A stretch of DNA of 7,838 nucleotides from an uncultured Ventosimonas sp. (GTDB taxonomy: Bacteria; Pseudomonadota; Gammaproteobacteria; Pseudomonadales; Pseudomonadaceae), in NCBI GenBank assembly GCA_945283395.1, contig CALYQH010000057.1:1-7838 (forward strand), read 5' to 3'. Both the position numbers and the translations under genes were made by a program. This document shows positions 1-7,094 of this stretch, piece after piece. How positions within the stretch are numbered: position 1 is the first letter of the stretch; the number at the start of each line of letters is the position of its first letter. The notes under the pieces are model-generated. The model did not search any database, was not told where the DNA came from, and was given only the letters and a program-made list of their open reading frames with translations.

Positions 1-1448
1 ATGCAAAAACAAACGAAATAAAAGATTCAAAAGTTCTTGTTACCAAGTCGGGAGCTATTACAATTAACGTGTTTTTTGATGGCACCGGCAATAATATGTT
101 CAATACCAAAGCCCGCTTAGAACAACAACATCCCGAATTAACTGATCAAACCAGTTATGACAACTATTATTCTAATATTGCTTTACTCTATATGGCGAGT
201 GCCGAAACAGCCACCTTTAAAAATATCTATATCGAAGGATCAGGCACTTTTAAATACAACAAAGATGATTTTAATAGCCTAGCGTTTTCTGTAGGACAAA
301 GTGGTGTCAATGCCAGAGTTACCGAGGCTTTTAGTAAAGCAAATACTATTCGGGTGGATTTAAATGCTAATAAAATAATCTTTAATGTCTTTGGTTTTAG
401 TCGTGGAGCTTTTTATGCCCGTTATTTTTGTGCTATGGCTAAACTAACAGATGAGGAAATAGCAAGTGAAGAACAAGCAAGACAAATCTATCTCGACTCA
501 CTCTCCCACCCTAAGAATTATCCACAAATAATAGACCCTTTGAGCATTCCTACTCGTTGCCTATATTCTGGACGAAATAGATTAGATATCAGCTCTAACA
601 AAATTCGTATTAACTTTGTAGGTCTATATGATACTGTTTCATCCCATGGATTAAAACATTATAACGATGTTATCCCCTTTGAACTTAATATAGGTGCTAA
701 ACAAGGCATTCGCAAAATAGTTCATTTAACTGCTCAGAATGAGTACCGTAATCATTTTCCACTAACCCATATAGATACAGCTGTTGCTGATGAGATTGGC
801 TTTGAATGCAGTTTACCTGGGGCTCATTCCGATATTGGTGGTGCATATTGCGATAATTGGGCCGAAACTCAATATATTAGTAATTACCATGAACGCACCA
901 TTGCTCCCCAAAAAGAAGGTGAAATACACTGGAAATAGTTTAACGATATGGGCTATTATCAAGGAACACCAGTATTTAAACCTACCATAAAGCCCCCTAA
1001 AGGCATCACGTATCCCGAACAATTAATTTTCAGATATAGGCAAATAGCTAAAGAGGTGGGGACTAAGGAGGTATTTGCCAATCGCAAATTCACTTCTAAT
1101 AGTTATCAATTTATTCAGTTACAAATTATGAAAGAAATAACTGAAATAGAATTAGCCACCCAGTTTAATAACCCAAAAGGAAATAGGATATTAAATAAAG
1201 ATATTGCCTCTATTGATAACTATCCTCTCTTGGTCAAATTTAGAGCATATGCTAAACAATATATCTTAGACCGCTATCGAAACGTAGGCATGGATTTTAG
1301 TATTGATATCTCAAAGATATTAACAATTGATGAACAAAAACAATTCTATAATCAATTTATTCATAACTCCCTAGATCCTGACTCTATAGCGAATGGCAGT
1401 GATTCTCGGAACCAAGGTCCTCAGCGTATTGAAATACATGATTATTAA
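1..1448 (+). pseudogene. DUF2235 (Tle1-like) T6SS lipase effector, 5'-partial, interrupted by an in-frame TAG
   Basis: The reading frame is open from the left edge (first whole codon at base 3) to TAG at 936-938, then continues in the same frame to TAA at 1446-1448, giving 481 residues plus an unknown N-terminus. The GTG at 69 lies inside the conserved first strand, so it is not the real start. Numbering from base 3, FFDGTGNN is at 24-31, the nucleophile elbow GFSRG at 131-135 (Ser133), the LYDTV strand at 209-213 (Asp210), and GAHSDIGGAY at 273-282 (His275). This is the Ser-Asp-His pattern of DUF2235 hydrolases, a family that includes type VI secretion phospholipases of the Tle1 group. The stop at residue 312 removes the last 169 residues. 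The downstream part has an ATG at 948 but no ribosome binding site, so it is unlikely to be made alone. The family call is firm; secretion by T6SS and the substrate are inferred, and whether the gene is dead is uncertain. Confidence 0.85.
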
Positions 1449-1449
1449 T

Positions 1450-1454
1450 AGGAG
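1450..1454 (+). promoter_or_regulatory. Ribosome binding site AGGAG for the DUF2931 gene
   Basis: AGGAG lies six bases before TTG at 1461-1463 and directly after the stop of the preceding hydrolase gene. The best start signal therefore belongs to the TTG at 1461, which is one base out of frame with the long body of the DUF2931 gene. No comparable site precedes the in-frame TTG at 1498. Confidence 0.6.
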
Positions 1455-1460
1455 ACTATT

Positions 1461-2565
1461 TTGGTAAAAAAAATCTCTTATCATCTCAATTTTAGGTTTG
1501 CTAACTATACTTTTAATAGGTTATGGGCTTACTACTATGACAAGCTCTACCGAAACCTGTTATCACTATTCTATTAATTTAGGGGCACCTCGTAAATATG
1601 AAATGGTGTATGACTTTAACGAAAATTATTTTACCGATCACACAGGTAAACCATTGTTACGATTCGCTATTATCGGTGGTTCACCCGCTGATGACTGGGG
1701 ACAAGGCAACCAGGCTACCTTGCTTTCAGAAAGAAATCCTTTACCTAGTGGTATAAAAGTACGTTGGTTTTCAGTGGCTGAAGATCAGTTCTGGGAAGGA
1801 AATTATCAATTTGATCAACAACGCCTTAACCGTTTAGTTCAAACTAACGTTAATGATATCATTGATCGCACAACAATGAACTTGGCTGAATATTTCGAAT
1901 TTACTATTAATATGGTTCCCGGTGGACTAGTAACTGTTTGGATACTTGGGGAAGGGAATCAATATATAGTAGCTCTATTTCAAGCTAATAAGGTAGACGA
2001 ACCTAATTGGGATAAGTTTTCCCGTATCTTAGAAAGAGGCAAAGATTTTCATATTAGCCGCGCAGACTTTATTAAAGAACGTTTAACAGAAACTACTACT
2101 GAGATGGGAAAATATACCCAACAAGAAATAATTCAAGGTAAGCTACCCACCGATTCTGCTCCTTGGAAACGCATGATGTTAACTTACCCTTGGGTATTTG
2201 CCGTCAATGATGAGTTTATCTTAAAAGATTACTTTACCCGTTATACTTCAGCAGAACAATATTATACTTATCAAGATCAAAATCAGTTCTCCTTACCCCC
2301 AAGGCCCGTACCTATTTATTTGTCTTACTATATTGAAGAGGTAGCAACTCATAAGCTTAATAGATTGAATCTGTTGCTCGCCCCAGAAGAAACCATGACG
2401 GCGTTTGCACAGCTTAATAACACAAAACCATTGCACGAACCTATCAAATTATTTTTGAGTATCAATGATTCAATAACTGATATTGACGTATATGTAATAA
2501 AAGGTCAGCAATCTATCGCGTTAAACAATATTAAAGCACAATTAACGGATTTATATAATAGGTAA
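1461..2565 (+). CDS. DUF2931 family protein, candidate immunity partner of the lipase; frameshift near the start
   Basis: The body (in-frame from TTG 1498, 355 residues) matches my memory of the DUF2931 pattern. It opens with a GAPRKY segment, then a DDWGQG stretch, a PLPSGIKVRWFSVAEDQFWEG core and a QFDQQRLNRLV segment. DUF2931 proteins are often encoded beside DUF2235 lipases, so a role in protecting the cell from the lipase or assisting it is inferred, not shown. The TTG at 1461 has a strong ribosome binding site and opens MVKK, but the run of eight A at 1466-1473 throws it out of frame. With seven A the protein would be 367 residues, starting with two lysines and a roughly 20-residue hydrophobic segment, a typical export signal or membrane anchor. 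No lipobox cysteine follows. If translated only from 1498, the positive N-region is lost. The gene lies 12 bases after the lipase stop, so the two are probably co-transcribed. Confidence 0.75.
1466..1473 (+). repeat. Run of eight A at codons 2-5 of the DUF2931 gene
   Basis: This A8 run joins a start with a good ribosome binding site (TTG 1461) to the long DUF2931 frame, with one base too many. Removing one A fuses them into MVKK plus a hydrophobic segment. A-runs of this length are prone to replication and transcription slippage and to sequencing error. Confidence 0.75.
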
Positions 2566-2682
2566 CTAACTTTATTAACATGATTGTGAACTGTTTTTTA
2601 ATAGCTTACATTGATTTATGAAAATAACCACCGCCGCAATAGTACTATTTTTTCTGAATTAATAGGTTTATTCATAGTAATT

Positions 2683-3597
2683 TTATTGATCATTTTTTAT
2701 AGTTCTCATAAACAAATTATTAAGAATTAGTGCAACAATAGTAATTATTGCCCCCGTTATTTCCATATATGAAATAGTGTGACCTTGATAGATACCAATA
2801 ATAAAAGAAATGACCGGTACTAAATTTACAAAAAGAATACCATTAATAGCACCAAGTCCTTTGATACCTGCATTCCAAGTAATGATAACTAAAGCTGTAC
2901 TAACTAGCACAAAAAGATCAAAGCTACTAGTAATTAATGCATCAACACTGGGGGGGCTAGCAAAATCTAACAAAGAAGCTAATAAAGTAATAGTAATAAT
3001 ACTCAATACCCCAAGAGAAGAACTTAAAGCAGTTATCCTTAACGCACTCCAATTATGTTTTACAATCATCTTATTGGCGTAATAGGTATAAATAACCCAG
3101 CAACAGGTAGCCATCAACAATAACAAATCACCGACAAAGCTTGCTGAAGCTAACAAATGATTAAAATCACCATTAGTGATAACTAACACAATGCCTACTA
3201 AGGCCAACAGCGCGCATAACAAAGTCTTAATGTTGGGTAAAGTGCCGCTAAGCATAGCTGATAAAATTATTGATAGCATAGGCATTAGGGCTAATATAAT
3301 GGTTGCATGCTCCGCTGAAGAAAAGCCTATACCAATGAAAGTAAGAAAGTTTAATCCAGCAAAACCTATAGTTCCAAAAAGCCATAATTGGAAAATGTTT
3401 CCTTCCGTTTGAAAACTTTTTTTACCTTCTACAACCAGCAAAACAGCGCTTACCAGCAAAGCGCCAAACACATAGCGAATGAAAGTAAGATAATAGCCAT
3501 CTATACCAGATGATACAGCATGTTTTGAAGCAGGGTACATAATTCCCCACCCTAAGACAGTTATCAATAAATATAATGTGTATTTGTAATTTTTCAC
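2683..3597 (-). CDS. EamA/DMT-family drug/metabolite transporter
   Basis: A very hydrophobic protein of 304 residues from GTG at 3597, with about ten predicted membrane helices in two repeated halves, the layout of EamA (DMT) inner-membrane exporters. The first helix carries the family-typical GWGIMYPASK segment, and the first half ends with a GIVLVITNG helix end. The length is normal for the family. Family members export amino acids, metabolites or drugs; the substrate cannot be read from the sequence. GTG 3597 is preferred because AAAAGG (3605-3610) sits seven bases upstream. A GTG seven codons earlier (3618, giving 311 residues) is open but has no ribosome binding site. The gene is alone on its strand, converges with the DUF2931 gene 117 bases away, and has no evident tie to the lipase or pigment genes. 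It appears intact. Confidence 0.88.
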   Translation of the reverse strand: MKNYKYTLYLLITVLGWGIMYPASKHAVSSGIDGYYLTFIRYVFGALLVSAVLLVVEGKKSFQTEGNIFQLWLFGTIGFAGLNFLTFIGIGFSSAEHATIILALMPMLSIILSAMLSGTLPNIKTLLCALLALVGIVLVITNGDFNHLLASASFVGDLLLLMATCCWVIYTYYANKMIVKHNWSALRITALSSSLGVLSIITITLLASLLDFASPPSVDALITSSFDLFVLVSTALVIITWNAGIKGLGAINGILFVNLVPVISFIIGIYQGHTISYMEITGAIITIVALILNNLFMRTIKNDQ

Positions 3598-4222
3598 TCT
3601 AATACCTTTTATAACCACCAGATTTAATTCATTTATTTAGTATTCTAAGGAGTTTTATAACCATTTTAAAGTAGCCCCTATAAGAGAGGGAACAAATGCC
3701 ATTGATAAAACCTGCATCTTAGTAGAGTCAAAAGCATTGCTATTACTTGTAAAATAGCATAACGTTACTTTAAAAAAGTGTCTAACCATCCATAACTTTT
3801 CTAGTAAAAGTCACAAACTGTCCACGCTTCATTGTACTGTTTTATTAAATTGTCTATTTATTTTGAAATCGAATAGCAGCATAAATCTTTCAAATAAGTG
3901 TCTTTTCTTACCCTGTTACCGTAAATTTCAATATACTATAAGATCAATGGTTATGTCTGTGGTGCTATGTTTTAAGTTTATGTTGCGGATCAATTTTTTT
4001 AAGGGTTTAGAAGAAGTTTCTAGGCTCTGCTTTATCCTATTTGATCATTACTTAATGCTAAATTTATAACTTTTTGTTTAAAATGCAATTTATATTTAGT
4101 ACTCTTTATAGACTCCTTTTTAAGGTCTAAAAGCCTTCTCTCAATTGACTAAACTCATATTAACATGGCAAGTTGGCGCAATACACAAAACTATATCTTT
4201 AGGTTAGAATACTCAGCTACTT

Positions 4223-4249
4223 TTAACTAATTTATTATTCCTCTATACT
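4223..4249 (+). promoter_or_regulatory. Possible promoter of the lipoprotein remnant
   Basis: A TATACT box at 4244-4249 (five of six bases matching the sigma-70 -10 consensus) sits about 40 bases before the ATG at 4290. The -35 is weak: TTAACT at 4223-4228 is close to TTGACA but the spacing is only 15 bases. The call rests mainly on the -10 box and its position. Confidence 0.35.
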
Positions 4250-4275
4250 TTAGCAAATACCTATTAACATAAATG

Positions 4276-4280
4276 AAAGG
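4276..4280 (+). promoter_or_regulatory. Ribosome binding site AAAGG before the lipoprotein remnant
   Basis: AAAGG lies nine bases before ATG 4290. It supports that ATG as the original start, although the gene now stops after eight codons. Confidence 0.5.
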
Positions 4281-4289
4281 CTAGCATAC

Positions 4290-4640
4290 ATGAAAATATT
4301 AAAAGTTTTATTCTGAGCATGGTTTATTACTCTTATAAGTGCTTGTGCATCTACAATCGACACTTCTCCTGTCAGTTTTGTTGTATCAGCTGATTCACCT
4401 GAAGAAGTAAAAGAGGCAATTATTGAATCAGGGCAATATCGTGGTTGGAAAATGAAAGAATCTAATGATGGGGTAATAATTGGATACATCAATGTAAAAG
4501 GACAAATAGCTAATATCCAAATTACCTATACCAAAAATAGCGTTATTATTATGTATCTCTAAAATGAAAATAATACTGCTCCTAAAAGATATACTCGTTG
4601 GATTAATAATTTAAAACAAGATATTCAAAGAAAACTTTAA
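4290..4640 (+). pseudogene. Small lipoprotein gene remnant with two in-frame stops
   Basis: Read in one frame from ATG 4290 to TAA 4638-4640, these 117 codons encode a coherent small lipoprotein broken by TGA at 4314-4316 (codon 9) and TAA at 4560-4562 (codon 91). The start MKILKVLF, a hydrophobic stretch and the lipobox LISAC (Cys at codon 19) form a lipoprotein signal peptide, with the first stop inside it. The mature part contains SPEEVKEAIIESGQYRGWKM, a segment of alternating strands, and a C-terminal KRYTRWINNLKQDIQRKL. From memory these resemble an uncharacterised family of small proteobacterial lipoproteins with a YNRWVxNL-type ending; the function is unknown. The conserved frame on both sides of each stop shows recent loss. 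The TGA replaces what may have been a TGG tryptophan codon. The gene runs convergent to the pigment operon. Confidence 0.72.
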
Positions 4641-4667
4641 AAAAATAGGAGCAATAGCTCATATTTT
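4641..4667. terminator. Bidirectional intrinsic terminator between convergent genes
   Basis: An inverted repeat: AAAATA (4642-4647) pairs with TATTTT (4662-4667), and GAGC (4649-4652) pairs with GCTC (4657-4660) around an AATA loop, with one mismatch (4648/4661). On the - strand it follows the stop of the ApeR-like gene by 16 bases and is trailed by seven T (4645-4639), a normal rho-independent terminator ending the pigment operon. On the + strand the hairpin ends in TATTTT, so it can also stop transcripts of the lipoprotein remnant. The GC part of the stem is only four pairs, so strength is uncertain. Confidence 0.6.
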
Positions 4668-4683
4668 GCTTGATTAGCTAAGG

Positions 4684-5913
4684 TTATAGCCAGCGCTTTA
4701 TAATAAGTGAGGTATTAATACCTCCAAACGCAAAGTTATTAGATTGTAAATATTCTATATCCAATTCTTTACCATCCCCCATCAGATAATTTAATTCTGC
4801 ACAAAGTGGATCTGGGCTATCTAAATTAATAGTAGGCGCAAACCAATTAGCATTCATCATTTCTATACTAAGCCAAGCTTCGAGCGCACCACAAGCTCCC
4901 AATGTATGACCATAGTAACTTTTTAAAGAGGAAATAGGCACGTTATTACCAAATAAAGCTGCTGTTGCCAGACTTTCAGCAATGTCACCTCGATCGGTGG
5001 CTGTTCCATGCGCACTAATATAGCCTATTTCTCCAACACTTATACCAGATTGAGCAACCGACTGAGCCATACAAACTTGCATCGTTGCCATATTAGGTTG
5101 AGTAATATGCGTTGCATCACAATTGGTAGCAAAGCCCACAACTTCAGCATAGATAGTGGCGCCTCGAGCTTTAGCATGCTCCAACTCTTCTAGTATTAAA
5201 GTTGCAGCACCTTCGCCTATCACGAGCCCATCTCTGTCTTTATCAAAAGGTCTAGGAGTTAATTGCGGGGTATCATTTTTTTGGCTGGTAGCAAATAAGG
5301 TATCAAAAACGGCGGCTTCTGAAGGGCAAAGCTCTTCTCCTCCACCAACGACCATAATAGTTTGGTAGCCATGTTTTATTGCTTCATAACCATAACCTAT
5401 TGCTTGGCTTCCTGAAGTACAGGCTGTTGAAGTAGGAATTATGCGCCCAGCCAAGCCAAAAAATAGTCCTATATTAACTGCTGTTGTATGGGGCATCATT
5501 TGAATATATATAGTGGCAGTTATGCCATAGATGTTTTTGTCTTCCAGCATAGTTAAAAATTCTTGAGTAGCTTTAGTACTACCCGTAGAAGAGCCATAAG
5601 CCACTCCCACTTGACCTGAAGTTAACAGAGGATCATTTAATAATCCCGCTTGGTTTAAGGCTAGTTCAGAAGCCCTAACTGCCATCAAGGATACTCGACC
5701 CATGCCTCTAATTTTTTTACGCGTATAGTGCTCAGGTAACATAAAATCATTAATAGGGGCAGCTAAATTAGTGTTTAATCCCTCAATTTCACTCCATTCT
5801 GGCATATTTTGGACAGCATTATGCTTTGCTTTAAGACGTTTTTGAATAGTTGACCAATCATTACCTAGTGCAGTTATACCCCCCATCCCTGTAATAACAA
5901 CGCGTTTCATCAT
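4684..5913 (-). CDS. apeR: ApeR-like beta-ketoacyl-ACP synthase (aryl polyene cluster)
   Basis: A complete FabF-type ketosynthase of 409 residues, the usual length. It performs decarboxylative Claisen condensation on acyl carrier protein-bound chains. Visible catalytic residues: Cys165 in STACTSG, His302 in SAHGTAT, Lys331 in SLKSYYGHT, His336 in GHTLGACGA, plus the C-terminal FAFGGINTSL loop. All key residues are present, so it should be an active condensing enzyme rather than a chain-length factor. The cytoplasmic enzyme is the last gene of the O-P-Q-R series. ApeR is a homodimeric ketosynthase in characterised APE clusters; its exact step is less clear than that of ApeO. The start overlaps the ketoreductase stop by ATGA (5913-5910). 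GGAGGT at 5919-5924 lies five bases from this ATG and eight from the next codon, also ATG (5910), so the real start may be one codon later (MKRVVITG). Confidence 0.88.
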   Translation of the reverse strand: MMKRVVITGMGGITALGNDWSTIQKRLKAKHNAVQNMPEWSEIEGLNTNLAAPINDFMLPEHYTRKKIRGMGRVSLMAVRASELALNQAGLLNDPLLTSGQVGVAYGSSTGSTKATQEFLTMLEDKNIYGITATIYIQMMPHTTAVNIGLFFGLAGRIIPTSTACTSGSQAIGYGYEAIKHGYQTIMVVGGGEELCPSEAAVFDTLFATSQKNDTPQLTPRPFDKDRDGLVIGEGAATLILEELEHAKARGATIYAEVVGFATNCDATHITQPNMATMQVCMAQSVAQSGISVGEIGYISAHGTATDRGDIAESLATAALFGNNVPISSLKSYYGHTLGACGALEAWLSIEMMNANWFAPTINLDSPDPLCAELNYLMGDGKELDIEYLQSNNFAFGGINTSLIIKRWL

Positions 5914-5918
5914 GCCAT

Positions 5919-5924
5919 ACCTCC
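5919..5924 (-). promoter_or_regulatory. Strong ribosome binding site GGAGGT for apeR
   Basis: A perfect GGAGGT on the - strand lies inside the end of the ketoreductase gene, upstream of two consecutive ATG codons (5913 and 5910). Eight-base spacing favours the second. It allows apeR to be translated even though the ketoreductase frame upstream is broken. Confidence 0.6.
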
Positions 5925-6493
5925 ATTAATAGAGATAACTTGTCTTGTCACATAACTGGCCTGATCAGACATTAAATAACTGGCAAGCCCTGCTACTTCT
6001 TCAGGAGTTCCCATACGTTTTAAGGGTATTGTTTTCATAGCTTCTTGCAAAGCAAGTGGTTCCATATCTAAAATACCGGTATCTATTAAACCTGGGGCAA
6101 TGCTATTGACGGTAATTTTTCGTTTCGCTAACTCTATTGCTAAGGCTTTAGCCGCGCCGATAATGCCCGCTTTTGCGGCACTATAATTGACTTGTCCTCT
6201 ATTACCTATAATACCAGAAACTGATGACAAGACAATGATTCTGCCCCCTTGACGCAAGCTGATCATAGGCATAATACAAGGATGAATAACATTATAAAAA
6301 CTATCTAAATTGGTATGTATTACTCTGTCCCAATCATTATTAGTCAATGCAGGAAATGCCGCATCACTAATAATACCCGCATTATTAACTATTCCATAGT
6401 AAGCACCATTTGCTTCTATATCTTGTTCTAATGTTTCTTTACACGCTTGTCTATTGGCTACATCGAAATTGATAAGTCGTGCTTGACCACCCA

Positions 6494-6500
6494 TTTTTTT
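6494..6500 (-). repeat. Run of seven A (coding strand) at the ketoreductase frameshift
   Basis: The coding strand reads CAAATAAAAAAATGG. With eight A the codons run CAA ATA AAA AAA ATG GGT and the two halves of the reductase join without loss. With the seven A present, the upstream frame runs off into 13 unrelated codons and a TAG. Confidence 0.8.
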
Positions 6501-6644
6501 ATTTGGGCTAGCGTAGCATTAGCACCCGGTAAATCTGTTAGGTAGTGGATAACAATCGAAAAACCATCTTGGGCTAGCCGAATAGCAATAGCTCTACCTA
6601 TTCCTTTACTTGCCCCTGTGACTAATACCGTCCGCATAGAATAC

Positions 6645-7094
6645 CTATTTAATAAGTTGTTTTATTTCTTGATCAGAAGGTTGATAAACTGTAAGTTTTG
6701 CTTGAGCTACTATCTCATCTGCTATCGTTAATTGACAATCAAAACTTGCTAATCTTACATCTTGTAATAATAGTTGTACGGTAATTTTTAACACACTAGC
6801 TAAGGGATAGCTAGGATATTTTGAGGTAAATCCTCTTACCCCTAAAAGTAGCCCTAACTTAATATCATTACCTGCCCGTTGGCCACGCCAGACTCCTATT
6901 GTTTGAGCCATCATCTCAATCATAAACCAAGCAGGTAGTTGATTTTGGTCATTTAAAAAAGGAGCTAGTATCCCCTCTTTTGTTATTTCTACTGTCGCTT
7001 CTGCTAGTTCATCAGTAATTTGTAAAATATGGTCTATTAACACCATAGGTGCCTGATGGGGAAGATAATAAGAAGCTGCTGCAAAATTAGTCAA
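6645..7094 (-). CDS. apeP: ApeP-like hotdog-fold 3-hydroxyacyl-ACP dehydratase
   Basis: A 149-residue hotdog-fold protein, the usual length for ApeP. It removes water from the 3-hydroxyacyl intermediate to give the trans double bond of the growing polyene chain. The sequence shows LPHQAPMVLIDH (His13) and PAWFMIEMMAQTIGVWRG (Glu60). These are the counterparts of the His and acidic residue in FabA/FabZ dehydratases. The GILAPFLNDQNQLPAWF insert is typical of ApeP-type sequences. The start is TTG at 7094, overlapping the stop of the upstream ketosynthase by four bases (TTGA), with AGGA (7103-7106) eight bases before it. No nearby ATG would keep the N-terminal strand. The gene ends with TAG seven bases before the ketoreductase start. 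It appears intact and is probably translationally coupled to apeO. Confidence 0.86.
   Translation of the reverse strand: MTNFAAASYYLPHQAPMVLIDHILQITDELAEATVEITKEGILAPFLNDQNQLPAWFMIEMMAQTIGVWRGQRAGNDIKLGLLLGVRGFTSKYPSYPLASVLKITVQLLLQDVRLASFDCQLTIADEIVAQAKLTVYQPSDQEIKQLIK

Larger units (their letters stand above)
3598..4289. other. Gene-poor AT-rich stretch of about 690 bases
   Basis: I find no convincing gene on either strand. The longest + frame (3863-4069, TTG start) has no ribosome binding site and no family resemblance. The left end should hold the promoter of the EamA gene and the right end that of the lipoprotein remnant. The octamer AAGTGTCT occurs at 3776-3783 and 3896-3903. Around 3776-3835 the look is faintly like the end of an IS3-type element, but no transposase remnant or matching inverted repeat was found. 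It could be the scar of a lost gene or element. Confidence 0.5.
5910..6637 (-). pseudogene. apeQ: ApeQ-like 3-oxoacyl-ACP reductase (FabG/SDR family), frameshifted at an A-run
   Basis: This NADPH-dependent short-chain dehydrogenase reduces the 3-oxoacyl intermediate in each elongation round. From ATG 6637 the frame reads MRTVLVTGASKGIGRAIAIR, the cofactor-binding start (TGASKGIG, residues 7-14). It leaves frame at seven A (6494-6500) and stops at TAG 6460-6458. The rest continues in another frame to TGA 5910. Adding one A yields a seamless 242-residue protein, the normal FabG length, with NNAG at 85-88, Asn110, Ser139, Tyr152 and Lys156 (YSAAK). The internal ATG at 6494 would omit the whole nucleotide-binding motif and has no ribosome binding site, so a protein from there should be inactive. 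The start is seven bases after the dehydratase stop with a weak AGGT site. The gene may be newly broken, rescued by slippage, or a sequencing error; the preserved remainder argues for very recent change at most. Confidence 0.85.

Noticed and set aside
936..938. TAG read as a non-standard amino acid (pyrrolysine or reassigned amber)
   Set aside because: TAG ends the intact ApeP-like gene at 6645-6647, and nothing in the window suggests a pyrrolysine system.
948..1448. Separate 166-residue gene downstream of the hydrolase
   Set aside because: It shares the frame of the hydrolase, no ribosome binding site precedes ATG 948, and the codons between the TAG and the ATG are open. It is the C-terminal part of the same gene.
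2639..2654. AATAGTACTATT palindrome followed by T as a terminator between convergent genes
   Set aside because: It has no GC stem and no loop outside the paired bases, so it would form a very weak hairpin.
2618..2662. Mini-frame MKITTAAIVLFFLN resembling a signal peptide start
   Set aside because: Only 14 codons, no ribosome binding site and no continuation in any frame that I could recognise.
3776..3835. Possible IS3-type element end beginning AAGTGTCTAACC
   Set aside because: No matching inverted repeat, target duplication or transposase fragment was found; the resemblance is too slight.
3863..4069. 68-residue open frame on the + strand
   Set aside because: TTG start without ribosome binding site, no recognisable motif, composition like random AT-rich DNA.
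4250..4492. 80-residue frame on the - strand
   Set aside because: It is antisense to the lipoprotein remnant, whose + strand frame has a lipobox and family-like ending.
5910..6494. Complete short reductase starting at ATG 6494
   Set aside because: It would lack the TGASKGIG cofactor-binding region, which is present in the other frame just upstream.
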